Assembly: GCF_017874545.1 (NCBI RefSeq)
Contig: NZ_JAGGLT010000004.1
Span: forward strand, 1 to 64,000
Reading direction: 5' to 3'
Origin: Thermoanaerobacterium butyriciformans
Lineage (GTDB): Bacteria; Bacillota; Thermoanaerobacteria; Thermoanaerobacterales; Thermoanaerobacteraceae
Length of the DNA: 64,000 bases
Shown here: piece after piece, positions 1 to 5,906 of the stretch
Position numbering within the stretch: position 1 is the stretch's first letter
Layout: every line of letters starts with the position of its first letter
Translations under genes and position numbers: made by a program
The notes under the pieces: model-generated
What the model saw: only the letters and a program-made list of their open reading frames with translations
What the model was told of the DNA's origin: nothing
The model's database searches: none

Positions 1-136
1 CTCAGACCGAGATTTTGCCTACCGCTTCCTTCAGATTCCACCTCGCGATGGACACCCTTGCGGTTCAGCTAGTGGTTCCCACTACCAAGCCCACAACGGA
101 CTTTCACCGCCTAGTTATCGCCCATGCCGGGCGCAC
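1..136 (-). mobile_element. Group IIC intron, 5' end (partial; continues beyond window start)
   Basis: Read on the minus strand, the segment starts with GTGCGCCCGGCATGGGCG at position 136, the typical group II intron 5' end (GUGYG). It continues with GGTGAAAGTCCG, GCAAGGGTGTCC, GTGGAATCTGAAGGAAGC and TCGGTCTGAG. From memory these match, block by block, domain I of the Oceanobacillus iheyensis group IIC intron. Only about 136 nt of the ribozyme lie here; any reverse-transcriptase/maturase gene and the 3' end would lie outside the window. The intron begins directly after a rho-independent hairpin, the usual insertion site of bacterial class C introns. Class assignment is by remembered sequence similarity, not by a covariance search. 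Confidence 0.88.
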
Positions 137-137
137 A

Positions 138-170
138 ATAAAAAACATAGAGCTTTAAAAGCTCTATGTT
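138..170 (-). terminator. Rho-independent terminator, target site of the intron
   Basis: On the minus strand AACATAGAGC (170-161) pairs with GCTCTATGTT (153-144) around a short A/T loop and is followed by a T-rich tail. The stop codon TAG of the upstream small gene (166-164) lies in the first arm of the stem. The group II intron starts immediately after the T tract. Confidence 0.85.
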
Positions 171-520
171 AAGCCGCCAAAAGATTTGATAACTTTTACT
201 ACATCGTTTGTTTTGTCATCAGTGACTTCCACATTTAATTGGATATTTGCATCGGTAATTTCGTCATAATAACCCATTCCGCTTATCATTGGATCTGACA
301 TAAGCAAAGGGCTTTTTCTTATGTCAAAAGGATAGCCTGACTTTAAAACTAATGATGCTAAAGTTGGTCCTGTATCGGTTCCAGCTATGTTTTGCTTATC
401 GTTGTAAGTATCCGCATATTTATCGATAATATCCACATATGCCTTGAAGCCCATGTTTTTTAAATAATTAGCAGCTTTGTTAGCGCTTTCTAAGTTGTAA
501 AAATATGCATTTAATTTCAT
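164..520 (-). CDS. Small hypothetical protein (118 aa)
   Basis: I do not recognise this protein. It is about 118 residues, soluble, without signal peptide or membrane segment. It opens with MKLNAYFYNLESANKAANYL, which reads like a small alpha/beta fold in which a helix follows a first strand. Its C-terminal half is acidic and ends in a Gly-Gly motif. The ATG at 520 is chosen because GGGTGAT lies 5 nt upstream; a TTG codon at 532 would also open the frame but lacks a good ribosome site. The gene is monocistronic, ends inside its own terminator, and is followed by a group IIC intron. Codon use resembles its neighbours. Confidence 0.7.
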   Translation of the reverse strand: MKLNAYFYNLESANKAANYLKNMGFKAYVDIIDKYADTYNDKQNIAGTDTGPTLASLVLKSGYPFDIRKSPLLMSDPMISGMGYYDEITDANIQLNVEVTDDKTNDVVKVIKSFGGLT

Positions 521-527
521 AAAATCA

Positions 528-544
528 CCCAAATATATTTTGGG
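528..544 (-). promoter_or_regulatory. Hairpin covering the ribosome-binding site of the 164-520 gene
   Basis: On the minus strand CCCAAA (544-539) and TTTGGG (533-528) form a 6-bp stem around a 5-nt loop. The second arm contains the GGG of the Shine-Dalgarno sequence GGGTGAT, so the folded mRNA would hide the ribosome site. The pairing is read directly; a regulatory role is inference. Confidence 0.35.
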
Positions 545-669
545 CGCAATTTAAACATATATACATGGGAAAAATTACGCTGTTATAAATATAAGCAAAC
601 TTTTTCTGATGCTTTTTAAGGGTAAAAAATAAATGACATAATATGTTAGCGAATAGTATTATATTTTAA

Positions 670-742
670 TGCGCCTGACAGGAATCGAACCTGCGACCTC
701 CCGGTTCGGAGCCGAACGCTCTATCCACTGAGCTACAGGCGC
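670..742 (-). tRNA. tRNA-Arg (anticodon CCG)
   Basis: The minus strand folds as a complete tRNA. The acceptor GCGCCTG pairs with CAGGCGC; the D arm is GCTC/GAGC; the anticodon loop is CTCCGAA with anticodon CCG (codon CGG); the T arm contains GGTTCGAATCC. The discriminator base is A and no CCA is encoded. It is preceded by its own sigma-A-like promoter. Confidence 0.95.
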
Positions 743-759
743 ATAAAACTTCATAATAC

Positions 760-789
760 ATTATATCCACATTAGAAGATATAAGTCAA
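760..789 (-). promoter_or_regulatory. Sigma-A promoter of tRNA-Arg
   Basis: On the minus strand TTGACT (789-784), an 18-nt spacer and TATAAT (765-760) lie just upstream of the tRNA. It is back to back with the promoter of the L25 gene. Confidence 0.75.
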
Positions 790-817
790 CTGTAAATTTT
801 ATTTTAGAGGCATTAGT

Positions 818-846
818 TTGATATTTCCATGCTGTAGTGTTATAAT
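818..846 (+). promoter_or_regulatory. Sigma-A promoter of the L25 gene
   Basis: TTGATA (818-823), a 17-nt spacer and a perfect TATAAT (841-846) precede the ribosomal protein L25 gene, giving a short leader of roughly 35 nt. Confidence 0.8.
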
Positions 847-889
847 TAAGAAAAAATCAAATAATAATAAGCATGAAGGAGGAGAGACA

Positions 890-1492
890 ATGCAAAATGT
901 CGAACTTGAAGCAGTATTGAGAGTACCGGGTAAGAATGCGGCCCGCAAATTAAAGGAAAAAGGCTACATTCCTGCCATATTATACGGAAAAGGCATGGAG
1001 AGCATTCCACTGGCTGTTGAGACCGGTAAGCTTCGCACAATAGTACAAAAATACGGCAGGAATGTCCTCCTCAATCTAGTAGTAAATGGTGCTACACATC
1101 AAGCAATATTGAAAGATGAACAGAGAGATGACTTGACGGGAAAGCTGATACATATTGACTTTCAGCGTGTTTCTATGAATGAAAAAATTGAGGCAGCAGT
1201 ACCATTAAAAATAGAAGGTATTGGTATCATTGAGAGCAAAGGCCTACTTGTTCAGCACCAAAAATGGGAGCTTAATGTAGAGACACTACCTGCATCTCTT
1301 CCAGATGAAATTGTGGTAGATGTATCGAATCTGAAAATTGGCGATACATTGTTTGTAAAAGATGTAAATGTTCCTGAAGGAGTTGAAAAGGTAGACGATC
1401 CTGATGAGGTTATTTTGACAATAGTTGCTCCGAAGAATGCGGACGTGCCTGAGACAGATGAGGGTGTTGAAACTTCATCAGAAAATGGCTAA
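890..1492 (+). CDS. rplY: 50S ribosomal protein L25/general stress protein Ctc
   Basis: This 200-residue protein belongs to the Ctc/TL5 form of ribosomal protein L25, which binds 5S rRNA in the large subunit. The N-terminal L25 domain (about residues 1-90) contains the family pattern of a charged, Lys/Arg-rich start followed by GYIPAILYGKG. The C-terminal TL5-type beta domain (about 95-185) contains the expected IHIDFQRVS and PDEVILTI stretches. The start ATG at 890 has GAAGGAGGAGAG upstream. The gene is monocistronic, between its own promoter and a strong terminator. In Bacillus the homologue ctc is stress-induced; here the promoter looks like plain sigma-A. Confidence 0.93.
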   Translation: MQNVELEAVLRVPGKNAARKLKEKGYIPAILYGKGMESIPLAVETGKLRTIVQKYGRNVLLNLVVNGATHQAILKDEQRDDLTGKLIHIDFQRVSMNEKIEAAVPLKIEGIGIIESKGLLVQHQKWELNVETLPASLPDEIVVDVSNLKIGDTLFVKDVNVPEGVEKVDDPDEVILTIVAPKNADVPETDEGVETSSENG

Positions 1493-1531
1493 GGTTTGAA
1501 AACAAGATAAGTTTAGTATTTAGAAACAGAC

Positions 1532-1556
1532 AAAAGGAGCAATATCTGCTCCTTTT
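1532..1556. terminator. Bidirectional terminator between rplY and lysA
   Basis: AAAAGGAGC (1532-1540) pairs perfectly with GCTCCTTTT (1548-1556) around a 7-nt loop. With A-run and T-run on either side it can end transcription of the converging L25 and lysA genes. Confidence 0.85.
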
Positions 1557-2892
1557 AATAATTTATAATCTTTTTATTTTCATTTAATAATCTTTGTGGT
1601 ATCACGTCATTTCTTATCAAGTCTTCGTAAGATTCCCTTGCTACTATCAAATCTGCTTCACCATTGTTTACAAGTACTGCAGCAGGTCGGGGGAGACGGT
1701 TGTAATTGCTTGCCATCGAGTAATTGTAGGCACCTGTGCAAGTGACAGCTATAATATCTCCACTTTCAAGTTGCGGAAGTTCTATATCCCATATTAGCAT
1801 GTCACCAGATTCACAGCACTTACCAGCAATAGACACCTTTTCAAGGTTGATTTTTCTAGCTTTGTTTGCAACAATTGCATTGTATTTTGCACCGTATAGT
1901 GCTGTGCGTATATTATCTGCCATTCCGCCATCAACTGAAACGTATTTTCTCACACCCGGTATATTTTTGATTGCGCCAACTGTATACAATGTAGTACCAG
2001 CATTTCCTATTATTGAACGGCCGGGTTCTACGATGATATGTGGCATTTTTATATTTAAGTTTTTTGAATATTCTTCAACAGATTTCATTATTTCGCTTGC
2101 TATTAATTCTATTGGTTGTGGATCATCTTCCTCCACATATGCAATGCCGAATCCACCTCCTAAATCAAGTTCACCAACTTCCCAACCAGTGTGATCTTTA
2201 ACTTTTTTTAGGAAATTCATCATAATGTCAATTTCTGCCTTATATGAATCGTAGCTAAATATTTGCGAACCAATGTGGCAATGAAGACCAGTTAAATTGA
2301 CATTATCCAATGTTAGTGCATACTTTATAGCATCAAGCGCATCTCCATTAAAAAGCGGAAATCCAAACTTTGAATCAATTTGACCAGTTTTGATGTATTC
2401 ATGTGTATGTGCTTCAACACCTGGAGATACCCTTAAGTAGATATTAGGCTTTTTACCCATTTTAAATGCTAACTCATTTAACATATTTAATTCAAACCAG
2501 TTATCGACTATGATGCAGCCAATGTTGTATTCTAATGCCATAGTAAGCTCATCTGCTGATTTATTGTTACCATGGAAATAAATATTTTTGACAGGGAAAT
2601 CAGCTTTTAAAGCTGTGTATAGTTCACCACCTGAAACTACATCAAGGCCTAAATTTTCTTCTTCAATGATTTTACAAATGGCGGTAGTCATAAACGCCTT
2701 ACTGGCATAAATCACTTCATTTCCGGGGTAGTTTCTTTTAAATCCATTGTAGAATGAACGACAATTTTCTCTAAGCTGTTCTTCATCTATAACATATAAC
2801 GGAGTCCCGTATTGTTTTGCTATTTTAACTGTATCGCACCCAGCTATTTCTAAATGTCCTTTTGAATTTATGCGCATGTTTCCTTGAAACAC
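1555..2892 (-). CDS. lysA: Diaminopimelate decarboxylase
   Basis: This 445-residue enzyme catalyses the last step of lysine synthesis, decarboxylating meso-diaminopimelate with PLP. The fold-type III barrel shows YASKAF near residue 64 (Schiff-base lysine), LHCHIGSQ (about 200), GGGFGIAY (about 247) and the EPGRSI phosphate-binding motif (about 292). The C-terminal domain carries CCESGDML and TGAYNYSMASNYNR, typical of LysA. The GTG at 2892 is preferred because GGAG lies 8 nt upstream; an ATG five codons later is weaker. Transcription starts about 340 nt upstream and passes a lysine riboswitch and an intrinsic terminator, so the gene should be shut off by lysine. Confidence 0.95.
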   Translation of the reverse strand: MFQGNMRINSKGHLEIAGCDTVKIAKQYGTPLYVIDEEQLRENCRSFYNGFKRNYPGNEVIYASKAFMTTAICKIIEEENLGLDVVSGGELYTALKADFPVKNIYFHGNNKSADELTMALEYNIGCIIVDNWFELNMLNELAFKMGKKPNIYLRVSPGVEAHTHEYIKTGQIDSKFGFPLFNGDALDAIKYALTLDNVNLTGLHCHIGSQIFSYDSYKAEIDIMMNFLKKVKDHTGWEVGELDLGGGFGIAYVEEDDPQPIELIASEIMKSVEEYSKNLNIKMPHIIVEPGRSIIGNAGTTLYTVGAIKNIPGVRKYVSVDGGMADNIRTALYGAKYNAIVANKARKINLEKVSIAGKCCESGDMLIWDIELPQLESGDIIAVTCTGAYNYSMASNYNRLPRPAAVLVNNGEADLIVARESYEDLIRNDVIPQRLLNENKKIINY

Positions 2893-2944
2893 AAAATCAT
2901 CTCCATTGCTTTAATAATTTAAATTATAAAAACCACCATATAAA

Positions 2945-2974
2945 TAAAAACAGCTAAGGTATTTTCTTTAGCTG
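2945..2974 (-). terminator. Attenuator terminator of the lysine riboswitch
   Basis: On the minus strand CAGCTAA (2974-2968) pairs with TTAGCTG (2957-2951) and is followed by TTTTTATTTA. It lies after the lysine aptamer and about 55 nt before lysA, as expected for the expression platform. The sequence AGCTA also occurs in the 3' strand of the aptamer region (3022-3017), so alternative pairing that breaks the terminator is possible. Confidence 0.7.
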
Positions 2975-2989
2975 CGCTTTAATATACAT
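2954..2989 (-). CDS. Putative 11-residue Lys-containing leader peptide
   Basis: Between the aptamer and lysA lies a short frame encoding MYIKAQLKKIP, with the perfect ribosome site AAAGGAGG 7 nt before its ATG. Three of 11 residues are lysine. Codons 6 to 8 form the 5' arm of the attenuator hairpin and the stop TAG is in the 3' arm, so a translating or stalled ribosome would change terminator folding. This is the arrangement of an amino-acid leader peptide, but it sits downstream of a riboswitch for the same amino acid. Translation is not proven; the frame could be fortuitous. Confidence 0.4.
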   Translation of the reverse strand: MYIKAQLKKIP

Positions 2990-3007
2990 AAAAATACCTC
3001 CTTTCCC

Positions 3008-3200
3008 CAAGCGAGATAGCTCATCACAAATAGCCTGGGTAAAGCTATCTGTGACAGTCCTATACATATTATGTATAGGCCCAGCTGTGCAGATATTAAG
3101 GTATCTACACGCTTCGGCGGATTTATCCCTTTCACATACAATCATCGGTTCCTTAAAACCTAATGTATGCTACTCTTGATTCTCCGCTCCTCTACCTCAC
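3008..3200 (-). promoter_or_regulatory. Lysine riboswitch (L-box) upstream of lysA
   Basis: On the minus strand P1 is GAGGTAG (3198-3192) paired with CTATCTC (3019-3013). Between them are conserved lysine-aptamer blocks that match the Bacillus lysC leader as I remember it: AATCAAGAGTAG, GAAAGGGATAAATCCGCC, GCCGAAGC (3118-3111), GGACTGTCAC and GAGCTATCTCGCTTGG. A further hairpin upstream (TACCTCA/TGAGGTA, 3219-3193) can capture the 5' strand of P1. Lysine binding should stabilise P1 and allow the terminator at 2945-2974. Confidence 0.93.
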
Positions 3201-3237
3201 CTTCAAGGAAGATGAGGTACGTATTTATTTTTTTACT

Positions 3238-3266
3238 ATGATACCATTAAAAACTTCCTGTGTCAA
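3238..3266 (-). promoter_or_regulatory. Sigma-A promoter of the lysA leader
   Basis: On the minus strand TTGACA (3266-3261), 17-nt spacer, TATCAT (3243-3238). The transcript would start near 3231, just before the riboswitch. Confidence 0.75.
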
Positions 3267-3325
3267 CATATTAATAAAATGTTGGGGGAATAATTAATAA
3301 TAGCACTTTCAAAGGGAGTGATATT

Positions 3326-3778
3326 ATGCAATGGCTGATAGTTTCAATAGTTTCATGGTTAATTTTTATATTGCTTATAGACTTAAAGCAGATAAAGTAT
3401 ACAATATGGGCAGGAATTCTAGCTGTCATATGCCAGTTAATAATTGACAACATGGCATTTCACTTGAAACTATATGACTTTAAAAACGATATTATAGAGA
3501 TTTTTAATTCTTCACTTTTCTTTACTTTTGGAGCGCCATTTACAATAGGAACTATATTTGCTCAAACTTATCCTAAGAATAGAATGCTTAGATTTATCAA
3601 TATTTTTGTTTCAACGGCACTGTTTTTTGGGATTGAATATGCATTAAAGCTTTCAGGCGTTCTTTATTACATACACTGGCATTATTTTTACAGTATAGTG
3701 ATAGATATTTTAGCTTTAATGTCATTAGGAAATTTCATTACGATATTCAAGTTAGCACCGTGGATGAGAAGTAAGTAA
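3326..3778 (+). CDS. CBO0543-like integral membrane protein
   Basis: A 150-residue hydrophobic protein with about four to five membrane segments: near residues 3-20, 27-45, 60-80, 90-108 and 118-138. The pattern (short N-terminal helix, charged loop, FTFGAPFTIGTIFAQTYPK in the middle) resembles the small CBO0543 family of clostridial and bacillar membrane proteins; this is from memory. No function is known. The ATG follows AAAGGGAGTGATATT, a good ribosome site. A 31-residue membrane peptide gene follows 20 nt downstream and is probably co-transcribed. Confidence 0.65.
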   Translation: MQWLIVSIVSWLIFILLIDLKQIKYTIWAGILAVICQLIIDNMAFHLKLYDFKNDIIEIFNSSLFFTFGAPFTIGTIFAQTYPKNRMLRFINIFVSTALFFGIEYALKLSGVLYYIHWHYFYSIVIDILALMSLGNFITIFKLAPWMRSK

Positions 3779-3798
3779 GAAGATAAGGAAGGTGAATT

Positions 3799-3894
3799 AT
3801 GATTCAGTTCATTATAATTGTTGCCATAGATTCAATACTTGTATATTTGTGGTTTAGATATTTGGACAATATTAGGAAAAAAGGCCAAGGATAA
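3799..3894 (+). CDS. Small single-span membrane peptide (31 aa)
   Basis: A short frame starting MIQFIIIVAIDSILVYLWF and ending in a positively charged tail (RKKGQG). It begins 20 nt after the preceding membrane protein with the strong ribosome site AAGGAAGGTGA. The shape is one hydrophobic helix (residues 2-18) followed by a basic cytoplasmic end. It is too short for usual annotation; the ribosome site and operon position argue that it is real. Function unknown. Confidence 0.5.
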   Translation: MIQFIIIVAIDSILVYLWFRYLDNIRKKGQG

Positions 3895-3941
3895 TGAATA
3901 ATATACAAAAAATGAGTGTAAATATCATAAGTATTGTATAT

Positions 3942-3969
3942 TTGAAATGTTTGAAAATAATATTATAAT
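3942..3969 (+). promoter_or_regulatory. Sigma-A promoter of the MsmX-like ATPase gene
   Basis: TTGAAA (3942-3947), 16-nt spacer, TATAAT (3964-3969) precede the ABC ATPase gene. Confidence 0.7.
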
Positions 3970-3975
3970 ATAAGT

Positions 3976-3990
3976 ATCAAACGTTTACCA
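3976..3990 (+). promoter_or_regulatory. Candidate LacI/CcpA-type operator
   Basis: The 8-bp palindrome AAACGTTT (3979-3986) has the central CG of LacI-family operators and lies at the expected transcription start of the sugar-ABC ATPase gene. It is only a partial match to a CcpA cre site, so the call is tentative. Confidence 0.3.
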
Positions 3991-4012
3991 ATATTAAGGG
4001 GGATATCTAAAG

Positions 4013-5128
4013 ATGGCTGATGTTGTTCTTAAACATGTATACAAAACATATCAAGGTGGAGTAACGGCTGTTAAAGATTTTAACTTAGAAATAAAGGACA
4101 AAGAATTTATAGTTTTAGTAGGCCCATCTGGATGTGGAAAATCTACGACATTGAGGATGGTTGCAGGTCTTGAGGAGATAAGTCAAGGAGAATTATATAT
4201 CGATGGAAAGCTAGTAAATGATGTACCACCAAAGGACAGAGATATAGCTATGGTGTTCCAGAATTATGCATTGTATCCACACATGACAGTTTATGACAAC
4301 ATGGCTTTCGGCTTGAAGCTGAGAAAAGTACCGAGAGCAGAGATAGACCAAAAAGTAAAAGAAGCAGCTAGAATACTTGGAATAGAAGAGTATTTAAAGA
4401 GAAAGCCAAAAGCGCTGTCAGGTGGACAGAGGCAGAGGGTTGCATTGGGTCGTGCTATTGTACGTAATCCGAAGGTATTCCTTATGGATGAACCTCTTTC
4501 AAACCTTGATGCTAAATTAAGAGTACAAATGAGGACAGAGATTGCTAAGCTCCACGATAGACTTCAGACTACATTTATATATGTAACACACGACCAGACA
4601 GAAGCTATGACGATGGGTTCAAGGATAGTTGTTATGAAGGATGGTGTCATACAGCAAGTTGACAAGCCACAGGTTATATACGAACATCCAGACAATTTGT
4701 TTGTGGCAGGTTTTATTGGAAGTCCACAGATGAACTTCATTGATGCAAGACTTGAAAGTTCAGACGGAAAAGTATATGCATCATTCAAAGGTTTTAAAAT
4801 TGTAGTTCCTGATGGAATTGTGAAAAGATTAAAAGATGAAAGCTATATAGGTAAAGAAGTTGTATTAGGCATAAGACCTGAAGACCTCCATGATGAGGAA
4901 GTATTCCTTGAAGCATATCCAGAAAGTGTAATAGAGACAAAAGTTGATGTTACAGAGCTGATGGGTTCAGAAACTTACCTTTATCTCGATCTGCAGGGAC
5001 AACCGTTAACAGCAAGAGTTGATCCAAGGTCAACAGCAAAAGCAGGCGATGTTATTAAGATAGGCATAGATACAAATAAACTCCACTTATTTGATAAGCA
5101 AACGGAAGTTACAATATTAAACAGATAA
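4013..5128 (+). CDS. msmX: Sugar ABC transporter ATP-binding protein, MsmX/UgpC type
   Basis: A 371-residue ATPase of the MalK/MsmX/UgpC group that energises oligosaccharide importers. Walker A is GPSGCGKST (about 37-45), the Q-loop is FQNYALYPH, the signature is LSGGQRQRVALGRA (about 135), Walker B is VFLMDEPLSNLDAKLR and the switch His is in YVTHDQTEAMTMG. The C-terminal third is the OB/TOBE regulatory domain (GIRPEDLH). No permease or binding protein is adjacent, so this looks like the shared ATPase typical of Firmicutes. It could serve the ATPase-less ABC systems at 48.9-53.2 kb and after 62.8 kb; that pairing is inference. Confidence 0.9.
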   Translation: MADVVLKHVYKTYQGGVTAVKDFNLEIKDKEFIVLVGPSGCGKSTTLRMVAGLEEISQGELYIDGKLVNDVPPKDRDIAMVFQNYALYPHMTVYDNMAFGLKLRKVPRAEIDQKVKEAARILGIEEYLKRKPKALSGGQRQRVALGRAIVRNPKVFLMDEPLSNLDAKLRVQMRTEIAKLHDRLQTTFIYVTHDQTEAMTMGSRIVVMKDGVIQQVDKPQVIYEHPDNLFVAGFIGSPQMNFIDARLESSDGKVYASFKGFKIVVPDGIVKRLKDESYIGKEVVLGIRPEDLHDEEVFLEAYPESVIETKVDVTELMGSETYLYLDLQGQPLTARVDPRSTAKAGDVIKIGIDTNKLHLFDKQTEVTILNR

Positions 5129-5136
5129 AAAACAAA

Positions 5137-5168
5137 CCCCATAGGATAAAAGTTATTTTCCTATGGGG
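5137..5168. terminator. Terminator between msmX and the glutamate synthase operon
   Basis: CCCCATAGGA (5137-5146) pairs with TCCTATGGGG (5159-5168), a 10-bp stem. The T-run is better on the minus strand (after the glutamate synthase operon) than on the plus strand, but it separates two converging units and can act both ways. Confidence 0.8.
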
Positions 5169-5177
5169 ATATTTATT

Positions 5178-5906
5178 TTATGCATATAATTTTTCATATG
5201 GTCTGCTTCCAGCGGGGTGCAGCTTGATAAATTTATGGTTCATAATCTTATCAAAGTCATAGTCAAAGTAGGATGAGAAGTTTTTGACATATTTGCTTAT
5301 TACTTTCAAGTCATCATCTGTTGCATCTTCTTTTATGACTTCCTTTCCGAGTTTGTAGTCTTCCACATCTCCTCTTAGATATATTACACCTCCGTGCATC
5401 CCTGTTCCACAATATTCGCCAACTATATCTTTTTTGTTTTTAAGATTCAATACTATCATGCATCCACCTGCCATGTACTCGCCAAAGAAATCGCCAGGAG
5501 TTCCTCCAATTATAATGGCAGGGATTTTATCTTTGTATTGTTTCATGTGAATGCCCACTCTGTAACCTGCATCATTTTCTATATACATTGTTCCGCCTCT
5601 CATGCCGTATCCTACTACGTCACCAACATGCCCATGTATTATAATACTACCATCATTCATAGTATTTCCAATAGCATCTTGACCATTGCCAAATACTTCA
5701 ATTGTCAAGCCATCCATAAATGCTGCCAAGTCATTGCCTGGAGTTCCTTCAATGTTGATTTTTGTTTTGCCATTTAAATTATCTCCTATATATCTTTGAC
5801 CATTTACGTTTTTCAGATTGATTACATCTTCGCCGGATTTAACTAATTCTTTGATGATTTCATTTAGATCTTTGTAATGCATGTCTTGTGCATCTATCGT
5901 CTTCAT
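5178..5906 (-). CDS. Glutamate synthase GXGXG (alpha) subunit
   Basis: A 242-residue protein equivalent to the C-terminal GXGXG beta-helix domain of GltB, here a separate polypeptide as in archaeal-type glutamate synthases. The right-handed helix repeats are visible as GNGQDAIGNTMNDGSIIIHG, then VGYGMRGGTMYIE, FFGEYMAGGCMIVLN and EYCGTGMHGGVIYLRG. In full-length GltB this domain sets the spacing between the ammonia-producing and synthase sites. It is the last gene of a five-gene minus-strand operon and abuts the upstream FAD oxidoreductase (stop and start adjacent). FwdC/GlxC-type proteins share the fold, but the neighbours favour glutamate synthase. Confidence 0.85.
   Translation of the reverse strand: MKTIDAQDMHYKDLNEIIKELVKSGEDVINLKNVNGQRYIGDNLNGKTKINIEGTPGNDLAAFMDGLTIEVFGNGQDAIGNTMNDGSIIIHGHVGDVVGYGMRGGTMYIENDAGYRVGIHMKQYKDKIPAIIIGGTPGDFFGEYMAGGCMIVLNLKNKKDIVGEYCGTGMHGGVIYLRGDVEDYKLGKEVIKEDATDDDLKVISKYVKNFSSYFDYDFDKIMNHKFIKLHPAGSRPYEKLYA

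Noticed and set aside
1-136. Structured, G+C-rich start of the window considered as part of a ribosomal RNA or other stable RNA gene
   Set aside because: The minus-strand sequence matches the group IIC intron 5' blocks in order and not rRNA; it starts exactly after a terminator as expected for such introns.
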